From Platerodrilus igneus (Eukaryota > Arthropoda > Insecta > Coleoptera > Lycidae), in assembly GCA_036346225.1 (NCBI GenBank), contig JARFIW010001111.1:868001-932000 (forward strand): a stretch of 64,000 bases of DNA, in the 5' to 3' direction. Positions 46,812 to 56,639 of this stretch are shown here, piece by piece. A program made the position numbers and the translations under genes. Every line of letters starts with the position of its first letter. Positions within the stretch are counted from its first letter, which is position 1. The notes beneath the pieces are model-generated. The model made no database searches and was not told where the DNA came from. It was given only the letters and a program-made list of their open reading frames with translations.

Positions 46812-47845
46812 ATTGTACAGAGAGAAAGATGCCATGATGTAAAAACAGGTTCTATGTAGTTAATGCGCAGGAATGTAATAGTTGTCCAACCAAGCTGTTG
46901 TTAACAACGATCACATAGTGATAGAATCAACATCGTCAAATAAGCTGTGCTACTAGTAAAAACGCTTAACAATGTATGTTGGCTAGAATTTGTTTAAGTG
47001 GGTACAGTTCCATCTAAATAAAAATACGCTTATGTCGTCCTTTGCAATTGAAATTGGTTTTACTTTTTAACATTGTAGCATTTTTATGAATACGTACATC
47101 GTTTTCTAAATTGAGTTTGCAGTAAATTGACACCACTTGCATCGTTTCTAACATGAATTTTCATAGTTAATAATTACGCTTTGACAATAAAATATACCAA
47201 TTTAGTTGATTCTTTAAATTTTGAAACTTGATACATCTTAAACATTATAAGTAATAGATAGCAAAAACGGATACCGATGGCTTACAACTGAGAGGTTTGA
47301 TAGATATCTATCAGAATATTATGCATTTTATTTTTGTTAGAAGCTAAAACCGATAACCTTTGTGGGTACGAAGTGCCAGTAATAAAAAAATTAGCAAAAA
47401 ACGAGTCGGGGTCGCACAATTAGGTTTCCAATACTACACTGAGCAGTCAATGGAACAGATTAAGCTATTTTTATTTAGGTATATTTAAATCTTATCCAAA
47501 TTTACTTGTGATAATTAAAATATAATTATTTTGACCCACGTTGCACTGAAACGATAGTAAATACATCTATTTAACAAAAATTTCAGCAAGGATTACACCG
47601 TTGAACTCTCAGATTTCGAATAATCTACGCCTCAATATTTTCTAACCCTCTTAAAATCTAAATTTTAACCTAAAAATTACTGTAGGAGTCCCTCAACAAA
47701 ATATACGGTTTTTGCAAATATATGACATTCAACTCAATTCCTTGTAGACCAGTTAAACGTATTTCAAAGTCCAAATATATTATATGCTTTGTATGTTCAC
47801 ACAATTATTATATTTCTTCTGGCTTCCTATAGTTTCAACATTTAG

Positions 47846-47950
47846 CACGTGTGTAACCTAGAGGACGACGTTTTACGGGTGAATCCACATTTCATTATAA
47901 AGCAAGATGTGCAACAGCTAACAAGTGATAAAATAACAATTACGTTAGAA
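47846..47950 (+). CDS. Candidate plus-strand exon, unknown protein
   Basis: A 105-base open segment lies between an acceptor (CAACATTTAG) and a consensus donor GTAAGT at 47951. It reads HVCNLEDDVLRVNPHFIIKQ, then DVQQLTSDKITITLE, with ordinary protein composition. No family is recognised. It could be a distal exon of a plus-strand gene, perhaps even of the BubR1-like gene, but nothing links them. It overlaps the zone expected to be the interior of an old LTR element, which argues for caution. Confidence 0.25.
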
Positions 47951-48015
47951 GTAAGTAACGACGGATTTAGAAAATATATATTTTGTTGTTGTATCCGAGT
48001 TATGTGAATCGTGGC

Positions 48016-48034
48016 AGTCACTGTTCGGGCGCCA
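48016..48034 (-). other. tRNA-Lys-type primer-binding site of an old LTR element
   Basis: The plus strand reads AGTCACTGTTCGGGCGCCA, which matches the 3' end of tRNA-Lys(UUU) as known widely in animals except at one base. On the minus strand this is a TGGCGCCCGAACAG primer site. It sits six bases from a TGTTAC sequence at 48041, as expected next to an LTR end. This marks a minus-oriented LTR retrotransposon older than the BEL element next door. Confidence 0.65.
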
Positions 48035-48040
48035 AAGTTA

Positions 48041-48178
48041 TGTTACATTGGCTCGTAGCCGTGCGTAACACCAAGAAAGTCAAGAAAATGACCGGGCTCA
48101 ATCGGAGATTAGGGGGGGTTTTAGAAAGCAGACCAACATATAATGTATGCGGCTGTAAGAAATTAGTGACAGTACCTG
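48041..48178 (-). repeat. LTR fragment interrupted by the BEL/Pao insertion
   Basis: Starting TGTTACATTGGCTCGTAGCC on the plus strand (so ending ...AATGTAACA on the minus strand, the element's sense), this segment looks like the 3' end of an LTR beside its tRNA-Lys primer site. It runs to the ACCTG target duplication at 48174-48178. Its remainder should resume after 54855, but I could not locate the far end. Confidence 0.45.
48174..48178. repeat. Target-site duplication of BEL element, left copy
   Basis: ACCTG, identical to 54850-54854. BEL/Pao elements usually make 4-6 bp duplications. Confidence 0.9.
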
Positions 48179-48517
48179 TGTACTTTGATTAAATTAATCA
48201 AGTCTAAATTTTCGAAGGACCAGTACATAAATACCTATTTACACACGTGACCAAGTATTTCAATTTATATGTAAATTCAACACACTCACCTGAGCAAAAC
48301 ACATCATGATCCCACTGTACTCTGGACACAACACATCACGTCCTTTCGTCTCTAAGGATGGCGGCAAACAGCCCGGAATGTCCGTTTTTCATGCATCAGG
48401 TAAACAACCACAGCGGGTGGTCGAGAGTGGTGGTTTCACTAAATTAAAATACTAGTCTATCCGCGAACAAAGTTTACACCCACAAATTTACAATATATAC
48501 CAGATTAATTCTAAACA
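48179..48517 (-). repeat. 3' LTR of BEL element
   Basis: On the minus strand it starts TGTTTAGAATTAATCTGG and ends ATCAAAGTACA. Compared with the 5' LTR I count three substitutions in 339 bases: two within the stretch after ATAAATACCTAT and one in ACATCATGATCC. Confidence 0.95.
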
Positions 48518-49108
48518 TACCGCTCACCAATAAGCTCTGCTTATTTAAAACTAAAGGTACAAACAAACAAAAACTACTATATATATACAGATATATTGAA
48601 CAATTAAACTATACTTGAAAAACGACTTGAGTGTGTGAGGTATGTACAATTACTCTGCAATTGGAAGGCGACATAAATTTATCATGGGACGGTCCAATTC
48701 TCCATGACCAGCTTTAACTCTGGCAACTCTTGCGATGCCATCACGACCAGGAAATTGGGCAATTATGCGGCCAAGTTTCCATTGCAAAGGGGGGAGGTTC
48801 TTATCCTTAATAAGAACGAGTTCACCTACACAAGGAGTCGCAGGAGAGACTGACCACTTGTTGCGCTGCTGCAGGGAGTGAAGATATTCTGTGGACCAAC
48901 GCTGCCAAAAGTCCTGGTGCAATCTTTGGACAAGTTGCCATCTGGTTAAACGATTGAGTTTTAGATGGGTGGTGTCTGGATCTGGTGGGAGGTTAACGGC
49001 TCCAAGGTCAGGAAGTGACCGGGTGTAAGAACCGATAGGTCATTAGGATCTGAACTCATGCTATACAAGGGCGGGAATTCAGAATGGCCTCAATTTGAAT
49101 TAAAAATG
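48518..49108 (-). pseudogene. BEL/Pao pol C-terminal region (DUF5641-like)
   Basis: The frame 48650-48922 reads HQDFWQRWSTEYLHSLQQRN, then PCVGELVLIKDKNLPPLQWK and LGRIIAQFPGRDGIARVA, matching the conserved domain at the end of BEL/Pao polyproteins (DUF5641). Immediately upstream, in other frames, are ILNSRP, SSDPNDLSVLTPGHF and HLKLNRLTRWQLVQ, which complete the link to integrase. At least two frame changes therefore lie between 48922 and 49108. The domain's role is unknown, perhaps assisting integration. The stop is at 48650, about 130 bases before the 3' LTR. Confidence 0.85.
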
Positions 49109-49630
49109 TTAGAAATTCCTCATCGTAAGCACTTGTTCACCAAGTACTCTGCTTAAATAAGATTTAACAGAACGAACTCCTCGCTCCCATAATCCACCGA
49201 AATGAGGTGATGAAGGAGGATTAAAATGCCAATGTATCATTAAAGACCCGGCAGCTTGTTCCGCATATGATACAAGTAAACGAGATGCGCCTACAAAATT
49301 GGTGCCTTGATCGCTGTAGAGGTCGCTGCAGCGACCACGACGGGCAACAAAACGACGAAATGCTGCTAGAAAAGATTCAGCAGTGAGATCCGACACTAGT
49401 TCAATATGAAGTGCTTTGGTGGACATACATACAAATAAACACACATAGGCTTTGGTGCGTTTTGTACCTCGAGTACGCCCCGACGTGATGGTGAAAGGGC
49501 CTGCAAAGTCCACTCCAGCATGACTAAACGCTTTGAGCTGAGATATTCGGGAAGAGGGCAAATCTCCCATTAAAGGAGCAACCGAAGGGGATTAACTTTA
49601 AAACAACGAATGCATTTGGCTACAACATGG
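49109..49630 (-). pseudogene. BEL/Pao integrase core
   Basis: The catalytic core of the integrase, which inserts the element's cDNA, reads HAGVDFAGPFTITSG (first Asp), KALHIELVSDLTAESFLAAF, LYSDQGTNFVGASRLL (second Asp) and SSPHFGGLWERGVRSVKSYL (catalytic Glu). All three D-D-E residues are present. The upstream link (HVVAKCIRCFKVN, 49571-49630) is out of frame with both neighbours, and another break ends the frame at 49109. Apart from these breaks the domain is well preserved, in keeping with the young LTRs. Confidence 0.92.
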
Positions 49631-50680
49631 TTAATAGCGCTTAACTCCCAGAATCCAAAATTGTTGCGCGATGAAGAAGGCTAATGATTGGGGTCCAGGG
49701 TGAAATAGCTTACGATGCATACTTTCAATTATTAATTCGGTTAGTCGATGCTTTCGGGGAAGTAGCATGGGATGCTTTGCATCATAAGATAGTTGAGAAT
49801 GACGTAAACGACCACCAACCCGAATTACACTATTGGAATCCAGAAACGGAGCTAATTTTTGGATAGGTTTTTTGCATACTTTGCCACTTTGAATACAAAC
49901 AAGTTCGTCAGAAAATACATCATGTTGAACTACCTTTACAATACAAATTAAGGCGTTGTACAATTCATCCGCTGTTAACGAACCACCTTGCCTTTCATGC
50001 CTTTTCAATTTTGTATTTCTAATGAATCGGAAACAATAAGCCACTACACCTTGCAGTTTACGAAGTGAGGAGAAACGAGCTAGCAAACTATTAATCAAAT
50101 TATCTGGCACTGTATATACTAAGACAACTTTTCGCTCTTCGCACTCAGCAGTGGAATCTGAGTCTGATTGATTAAATGGTTGATATATACAGTTAGTTGA
50201 ATAAAGGAACTTTGGACCTGACCACCAATGGGCGTGGGATACAAGATCTGAAGGCAATAAACCTCTAGACCCACAATCAGCAGGATTATCTTTGCCACTT
50301 ACATGATGCCATAAGTTATGAGGAACTCTATCTTGAATGTGAGTAATACGGTTACTAACAAAAGTTTTCCATCGGTGTGGAGAGGATTTGATCCATGATA
50401 AAGTAACTGTAGAGTCAGACCAGGCATGAATTGCATCAATCGTGATGAACGGTTTATAAACCTTATTTACAAATTCTATTAAGTCAGATAAAAGTACAGC
50501 TGCACACAATTCTAAACGTGGCACAGAAATACGTTTTAAAGGTGCTACCTTGGATTTGGCATACACTAAATTTACTGAAATTTTTCCCGCTTTAAACACA
50601 GCGAATATAAATAGCTGCAGCATATCCAGCTTCAGAGGCATCACAAAACCCATGAAGTTGCAATGACACAATATCGTCAA
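49631..50680 (-). CDS. BEL/Pao RNase H and integrase zinc-binding region
   Basis: About 330 codons remain open. The frame continues RNase H with GKISVNLVYAKSKVAPLKRI, SVPRLELCAAVLLSDLIEF and IHAWSDSTVTLSWIKSSPHR (a catalytic Asp in SDS), then NRITHIQDRVPHNLWHHVSG and KDNPADCGSRGL. The second half includes IRVGGRLRHSQLSYDAKHPM and LTELIIESMHRKLFHPGPQS, the integrase N-terminal His region, ending at FWILGVKRY. The first residues from 50680 down to about 50610 are an out-of-frame overlap; the true sequence enters this frame at a one-base break near 50600. Confidence 0.9.
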   Translation of the reverse strand: MTILCHCNFMGFVMPLKLDMLQLFIFAVFKAGKISVNLVYAKSKVAPLKRISVPRLELCAAVLLSDLIEFVNKVYKPFITIDAIHAWSDSTVTLSWIKSSPHRWKTFVSNRITHIQDRVPHNLWHHVSGKDNPADCGSRGLLPSDLVSHAHWWSGPKFLYSTNCIYQPFNQSDSDSTAECEERKVVLVYTVPDNLINSLLARFSSLRKLQGVVAYCFRFIRNTKLKRHERQGGSLTADELYNALICIVKVVQHDVFSDELVCIQSGKVCKKPIQKLAPFLDSNSVIRVGGRLRHSQLSYDAKHPMLLPRKHRLTELIIESMHRKLFHPGPQSLAFFIAQQFWILGVKRY

Positions 50681-51420
50681 CTAAAACACAACGTGACAAG
50701 GATAAGGTCGCTAAACAAGATAGCTGCCGTTTATATGCGGACCAACAATCCACAACATCTGAAGGTGGCACCTCATCCCAATCCAACCCTAAACTCCATA
50801 ACCGTTGCATTAAATTTTTCAGAAGGAAGGTCACAGGGGTCAACAAACCAAGCGGGTCAAAAACCTTTGCTATGTCTGAGAGTATAACCCGTTTTGTGCA
50901 CGGACGTGCAGTACTATCCACTTTGAACTGGAAGCAGTCTTTTGTGGGACACCACTGTAACCCTAAGACCTTTAAGGAAAGTGAGTCAGCATCATTAAAA
51001 GAAAATGGCTGAAGTTCTTCAGGGGGGAATGACAATAATTCAGGACGATTACTTGCCCATTTCCTAAGGACAAAACATGCACTCGACAATAACGAAATAA
51101 GTTGACGTTGGATTTCTAAGGTTTCTTCCAAGGATGCACAACCTGTTACTATATCATCAACATAGGTATCAGATATAAGAACCTTTGCTGCTAATGGATA
51201 GTTTTGAAGATTATCCCTTGCTAATTGTTGAAGAACGCGAATAGCCAAGTATGGAGACGAAGATACCCCATACGTTACGGTGTTTAATTGATACTCTTGA
51301 ATAGGTTCAGCTTTTGAAAATCGCCAAAGAATACGTTGGTACGATCGATGCTGATCTGTCACCTCAATTTGCCGGTACATTTGCTTAATATCAGCGGTTA
51401 CAACAAATTTGTGTAGTCTA
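50592..51420 (-). pseudogene. BEL/Pao reverse transcriptase palm and thumb
   Basis: The frame starts in ADIKQMYRQIEVTDQHRSYQ, continues LNTVTYGVSSSPYLAIRVLQ, and holds the polymerase box ISDTYVDDIVTGC with both catalytic Asp residues. Then come FVLRKWASNRPELL, VLGLQWCPTKDCFQFKV, SDIAKVFDPLGLLTPVT and the RNase H start LQLHGFCDASEAGYAAAIY. These are hallmark BEL/Pao motifs. A one-base insertion in a T run near 51423 separates it from the preceding frame (LGF then stop), and another break near 50600 separates it from the rest of RNase H. Confidence 0.93.
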
Positions 51421-53022
51421 AAACCCTAACAAAATACTCGATAAATCCTGTTGAAGTTTAGGGCCGATCAGTAAACCATCATTTAATGACTTGCCGTTAG
51501 ATGATTTTGCTGACGCATCAAAAACAACCCTCAATTTAGTGGTGCTACTATCTGGTTTCTGCACACAATGGTGAGGAATGTAGTATCCCGATGACAAATG
51601 TGTAAGAGGTTCATGAACTGTGGACATATGTCCAGACTCTAAATAGTCTTTCATGAAATTTGAATATTCCGTATGTAGGTCAGGATTTTTCAACAAACGA
51701 TTTTCTAATAATTCAAAACAACGCAGTGCTGTGGAATAAGAATCGCCTAGTTCTATACGAGAATCTTTAAACGGCAAATTAACAACATATCTATCGTCCT
51801 TCTTTCTTTGATGTGTTTCTAGAAAGAGAGTTTCACATTGAATATCTTCAGGCGAAAAGGTAGGAGTTGCTGGAACATGTTCAACCTCCCAGAATTTTTT
51901 TAACACAATGTCCAATGGGGTATTCATAACCGATGTACAAAACGAACTCACACGATTAGTTGACTGACAGTCTGTTTTACCGACCAGTACCCAACCAAAC
52001 ACTGTATTAAGGGCAGTAGGCTCTCCAATTTTACCACGTCTAATGCCAGGCTGAACCACAGTAGAATAAATATCTGCACCTAACAATAAATCGACCTCGC
52101 GAGGGCGTCCAAAGTACGGATCTGCTAATGTTAGACCTTCAAGGAAGTCATAACGATTTGAAACGGGAGCCGACGGCATAGAGCCGGCAATTGCAGGAAT
52201 AACAATTGTATCTACAACGAATGTAGGATTGGCCTTTTGATATGGCCGCAACGAACATGTAACGAGACCATAGCTAGAGGTGCTCATTTGATTTAAACCG
52301 CTAATCGATATGGACGATGATGACGATTTTAATCCAAGACTTTTCATACACGATTGGGACATAAAACTGGCTTGACTACCATTGTCAAGTAATGCTCGAC
52401 AAGTTTGATAGTTTCCACGTGCATCCTGTACTTGTAACAAGACAGTAGACAACAAAACAACAGACTGACTAGCCACTGTGCTAGTCATCACGGCGACTTT
52501 ATTAGAAGACTCTGGATTTGAGGGCCCTTCTGTCAAGTACGCTTCACCTTCTTTGTCTGGCGTCGCAGCAGAAATGGGAAAATGCAACAATGTGTGATGT
52601 TTTTTATCACAAACACGACAACTAAGTTTTGATGGACACTTAACAACAGAGTGGTTGGTTTCTAAACAATTATAACACCAGTTTGAAGTTTTTGCAACTC
52701 TATGTCGCTCAGAAGGTTCTAATACTAAGAATTTGTCACATTTAAAAACAGAATGATTAGCTTTGCAATAAATACAACTAGTACTATGGGTTTTCTTAGC
52801 GGTGGTAACAAAACTTAATGATTCTTTCGGCTTGAACGCAACAGGATACTGTCGTGATACTGTTGGCTTCTGAACACTAACAGGGCCTGGCTGTCCTACA
52901 ATAACCTGGTTTGTCTCCAATGCCTTGCAATGTTTAGAAACAAACGAGTACAAATTTTCATAGCTAGGAATTTCAACATCATGAAGTTCAATTTCAAAGC
53001 GTTTCCTAGTGGAGTTATCCAA
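51418..53022 (-). CDS. BEL/Pao gag zinc knuckles, protease and start of reverse transcriptase
   Basis: This 534-codon open frame begins in NSTRKRFEIELHDVEIPSYE. Residues 80-155 hold two Cys/His knuckles (CIYCKANHSVFKC and CYNCLETNHSVVKC) and a third partial one (CRVCDKKHH), binding RNA. The aspartic protease follows at about residues 195-330 with ALLDNGSQASFM; the usual D-S-G is D-N-G here, which keeps the Asp but may affect activity. DLLLGADIYSTVVQPGIRRG and LNTVFGWVLVGK are typical of BEL/Pao. The RT begins with YIPHHCVQKPDSSTTKLRVV and VFDASAKSSNGKSLND. The frame ends at 51418 by a one-base slip in a T run. Confidence 0.93.
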   Translation of the reverse strand: MDNSTRKRFEIELHDVEIPSYENLYSFVSKHCKALETNQVIVGQPGPVSVQKPTVSRQYPVAFKPKESLSFVTTAKKTHSTSCIYCKANHSVFKCDKFLVLEPSERHRVAKTSNWCYNCLETNHSVVKCPSKLSCRVCDKKHHTLLHFPISAATPDKEGEAYLTEGPSNPESSNKVAVMTSTVASQSVVLLSTVLLQVQDARGNYQTCRALLDNGSQASFMSQSCMKSLGLKSSSSSISISGLNQMSTSSYGLVTCSLRPYQKANPTFVVDTIVIPAIAGSMPSAPVSNRYDFLEGLTLADPYFGRPREVDLLLGADIYSTVVQPGIRRGKIGEPTALNTVFGWVLVGKTDCQSTNRVSSFCTSVMNTPLDIVLKKFWEVEHVPATPTFSPEDIQCETLFLETHQRKKDDRYVVNLPFKDSRIELGDSYSTALRCFELLENRLLKNPDLHTEYSNFMKDYLESGHMSTVHEPLTHLSSGYYIPHHCVQKPDSSTTKLRVVFDASAKSSNGKSLNDGLLIGPKLQQDLSSILLGF

Positions 53023-53776
53023 TTTTGCAATAATAGATTAAAACGAGTAAAATCCCACATATCATGATTAAATTGTGCAATTGCCAAGAATTTTCAGAAA
53101 ATGTAGACAATAATGTGCGAACGAGGATGCAGAATCTGAACTAACTTTCGAGGCATTACAAATGGCCTGCCAATAGCTAGTGAGCAACAACCGTTTGTTT
53201 TCGTACCTATCTATTAATTGTTGATATGCAATCGTATAATTATCAGAAGTTAATGGAAGCCCTTTAATAATTGCCAAAGGCTCCTTAACCAATGATGAGG
53301 TTAAATATTGAAATCGTTCAATATTGGATAAAGTTTCATTTTCATGAATTAGTGTACGGAACAAATCGTAGAAAGAGCTCCAATTTTATAATTACCATCG
53401 TAGGTGGGAATTACAATTCTTGGCAACTTAACTTTATTAGGGGCACCCGAGTGTTGTGTTTCAATACTAGAACGGGTATGAGGCTGCGACCTTTAGCTGC
53501 TAATTCTCGGTGCACAATTTTGATTGAATATTGAATTTCATCAAAACTATCTTGGATTACCTGTTGTTGATCTAACTCAGCAACCTCTACACAAGCAACT
53601 ATTTCGTAATGAACTTGTTCAAATTTATCTACCATGTTTGGTAAATCGGTAAAACGAACATCAAAGGCAACAAAATTATTCTCAGGATCCATTTGAGCTG
53701 CTTCAGCACATTTTAATAAGGCTTGTGCTTTACGCATGAACATGTTACGTTTATTTGACAATTTTTCAATTTCCAT
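53023..53776 (-). pseudogene. BEL/Pao gag N-terminal part, multiply frameshifted
   Basis: Gag begins at ATG 53776 with MEIEKLSNKRNMFMRKAQAL, then a helical acidic region. The frame breaks near 53430 and again near 53390 at an A run. Between these, in another frame, is the conserved IPTYDGNYK. It resumes as LFRTLIHENETLSNIERFQY, LTSSLVKEPLAIIKGLPLTS and NYTIAYQQLIDRYENKRLLL (53068-53364), the standard BEL/Pao gag capsid block. Further one-base breaks at about 53080 and 53035 lead into the next frame. All seem to be single-base slips. Confidence 0.88.
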
Positions 53777-54485
53777 TGTCACAAATAATGGAAAACAATC
53801 AGAAAGTAAATCACAGTTATGTAAACCCCAGTCGCAGTTATCTACTTGATAAAAATGTTTATCTAACAAAAAATTGCACAGCTATCAAACATGAGAATCT
53901 CAGAATACAAAACTATCAACAAATATATTTAATAGATCCTCTAAATAAATTATGAAACACCATAATAATTCTACCTGTTTGCAATGCTAAAAATACGAAC
54001 CGCTCACCATAACATAGTAATCTTTCAAATGTAGGTAGCCACATCAAGTTATTCACCTCTTAAATACCAAGAAGATTTTAAAGGCTGAACCCTAATTCCA
54101 TGGAATGCAGTTAGATACATCTGGTGCCACCCTTCAGGTTTAAGATGTTTAAAGGGGTAGCAACAGACAGGAATGTCAAACCCTCTATTCTGAAAACTAT
54201 TGGATGGTTGAACTTTATATAATTGTACTAAAAATGCCTTAAATATTTTTGAAGTCTCTAAGCTATATATAATACTATTTTTACAGCCATATTATTCTGT
54301 GAGCGGTAATGTCAAATTTAACTGAGCTTTTTTCACTAATTTCTAACGAAATTCGTCGTCATTTACGCAGATATTTATGCAAATATCTTACGCTAATGAT
54401 CGCCGTATATTACGCGACAACAAAGGCTAAAAAACACGCAAAGCCAAATTACGTGTTTTTATGAACTATAAATCCACTAGATTAA
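53777..54485 (-). other. BEL/Pao 5' untranslated leader
   Basis: About 700 bases between primer site and gag start with no supported frame. Leaders of this size are usual for BEL/Pao and hold packaging and dimerisation signals, none of which I can point to here. Confidence 0.6.
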
Positions 54486-54508
54486 TTCAAATCCGGCTCG
54501 AAGAACCA
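54486..54508 (-). other. Primer-binding site matching tRNA-Tyr
   Basis: The plus strand reads TTCAAATCCGGCTCGAAGAA then CCA, two bases from the 5' LTR. It matches the 3' end of tRNA-Tyr, as I know it from insects, in all but one of 23 positions, including the T-loop. Minus-strand DNA synthesis is therefore probably primed by tRNA-Tyr. Confidence 0.8.
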
Positions 54509-54510
54509 AA

Positions 54511-54849
54511 TGTACTTTGATTAAATTAATCAAGTCTAAATTTTCGAAGGACCAGTACATAAATACCTATGTACACACTTGACCAAGTATTTCAATTTAT
54601 ATGTAAATTCAACACACTCACCTGAGCAAAACACATCACGATCCCACTGTACTCTGGACACAACACATCACGTCCTTTCGTCTCTAAGGATGGCGGCAAA
54701 CAGCCCGGAATGTCCGTTTTTCATGCATCAGGTAAACAACCACAGCGGGTGGTCGAGAGTGGTGGTTTCACTAAATTAAAATACTAGTCTATCCGCGAAC
54801 AAAGTTTACACCCACAAATTTACAATATATACCAGATTAATTCTAAACA
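54511..54849 (-). repeat. 5' LTR of BEL element
   Basis: The 339-bp partner of 48179-48517, with the same TG...CA ends and three differences by eye. The low divergence indicates recent insertion. Confidence 0.95.
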
Positions 54850-54854
54850 ACCTG
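54850..54854. repeat. Target-site duplication of BEL element, right copy
   Basis: ACCTG, identical to 48174-48178. Confidence 0.9.
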
Positions 54855-56639
54855 TAATAAACAAAAAAGTTAAGCAAACCTGAAAAAAAAAGAATAAGTA
54901 TAGCAGCAATGAAAAGTCTAAATTATTCAGTACTTTGTAGAATGTAAAAAAAAGAAACTGTTTGAATAATCTATATAATATAACAACGGTAAAAGCAATA
55001 CAGAAAAATGTTTAGTACAAAGTGAGGTAATATTGGGGAGTAGCAGAAACGTTTCCTCACACACCAATTAAACATATATCAGATAAAATGTTAACAAAAG
55101 ATAAATAGATAAGACACAATTGGTATGAGTAATTCAGTAGTATTGATTGTTCTTTCTTTCTTTTTTTTTATGTTTTAAAATAGCATGCAAGTCTATTGTA
55201 AAAGGTATCAGAACGACGAAGAATATTGCAAAACAAACGGATAGATATTTAAAGTAATAACAAATAGGAAATAGTTCAACTTACAAAAGGTCCTTCAGTA
55301 ACGCTTCCTTACAATTGAAGCGTGGGATTCACGATGTCCTGCACTAACGAAGCACTTCACCCTTGCCTGTGAGGGTGTTGATGGAATTTCTTACACTTTA
55401 CACTAATCACTAATCACTGGTGTTAGCAGCAGATCTTATCATGCTGATGGAACTATGTAGCATTGACAAATTTCTTGTTAATTCTATTTCCTGAGACAAT
55501 AATTTAGAAATATTTTGTAACACAAATCGTAAAACATGGTAATAAAAAGTTAGAATCACGAGCTTTCAAGCCACGATGTAATGCATTGAACTAACAGTAA
55601 CGTGAGGTGTTATATTTGCTACCTATGGTAACAAAGAAAAATCTAATGCTTTTGAATAACGAAATTTGTGCAAACAATGATCTATTTTAGATTCTTTGTG
55701 GTTAGAAAAATTCAGAACTACAGTAACAACTGTATTTACCGGTGAATGAGATACATATTTACAAAAAGCAACCTTTTTCTTTTTCAGATTCCTTTCCCGG
55801 AAATCCGATCTTCACAGTTTAAATATCACAAGACAAAACAAGAAACAAAAACCATAATCAGTAAAGCACGTGCAGGCAATAAAACCGTCTGTCAATGTTC
55901 CGTACAACTTTTATCTCACAAGCAAAACAACGAGAAAACAATCAGTAAGCACGCGTAATCACTAAAGACTGTCCGTCAATGACCTTACAACCGCACTTGT
56001 GGTTTATAAAGCGTACTTCCTTAAAAAGGCCTCAGAACTACACTGCCTACAGGTAATATACAACTAAAATCGCGTCGTGCTTGTTCATGAAGGCAAAAAG
56101 AAACAGTCCCGCATTAATTCTCACTATTGTCAAAAGCAAAGAAAGAAACAGTATTTTTCAATGTAATTAATGCATAGGAACCAAGCACAAAACTACAACC
56201 GCTCACTCTAATCGGTTTATTTAAACTCGTTGTTATTACCGCTTATCGCCTATTATCTAGACTTGTATATTCACATAAGGAACCAAATTTATACGATGGC
56301 CAGACAAGAACGATGCAATCTATATTTAATTACAAGCTGTTTAACATTTTATTAATGAGAATCAAACTTCGATTTATCTATCTTTAATTAAACTACTTTT
56401 AAAATTAATACACGCGAGTTAATAAATATACAAATCTGAAAACTATTCCAAAGTATTTACTTTATATAAACAGCGATTGAAAGGAAACGATGCGACGCAT
56501 TCGCCTAAGGAGTTAATAAATATAAAATCTAGAAATAGTAGTTACAGAAAAGCGTAAGATGTTAAACTATTAAAAATGCACGTTACAGAGTGTATGGGTT
56601 CACAAGTAGAACAGGCGTAATAATACAGGATATTGCACA
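54855..56639. other. AT-rich non-coding region
   Basis: No supported gene. The left part should contain the continuation of the LTR into which the BEL element inserted. Poly-A runs (54882, 54950) and short open frames (55746-55958) have no recognisable features. Confidence 0.5.

Larger units (their letters stand above)
45319..47840. other. Region right of the satellite, mostly non-coding
   Basis: AT-rich unique-looking sequence. Two candidate minus-strand exons and one plus-strand candidate are listed separately. A 104-codon minus frame (46110-46424) follows a possible acceptor at about 46437 but has no recognisable protein features, so I do not call it. Confidence 0.4.
48179..54849 (-). mobile_element. 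Complete BEL/Pao LTR retrotransposon
   Basis: The 6671-bp element has two 339-bp LTRs (48179-48517 and 54511-54849), a 5-bp target duplication ACCTG, a tRNA-Tyr-type primer site, and gag, protease, RT, RNase H, integrase and a DUF5641-type tail in BEL/Pao order on the minus strand. The LTRs differ at only three positions by eye, so the insertion is recent. The coding path shows several one-base frame breaks, mostly at homopolymers. Confidence 0.95.

Noticed and set aside
47983..48192. 69-codon plus-strand frame
   Set aside because: It overlaps the tRNA-Lys primer site and LTR fragment and has no protein features.
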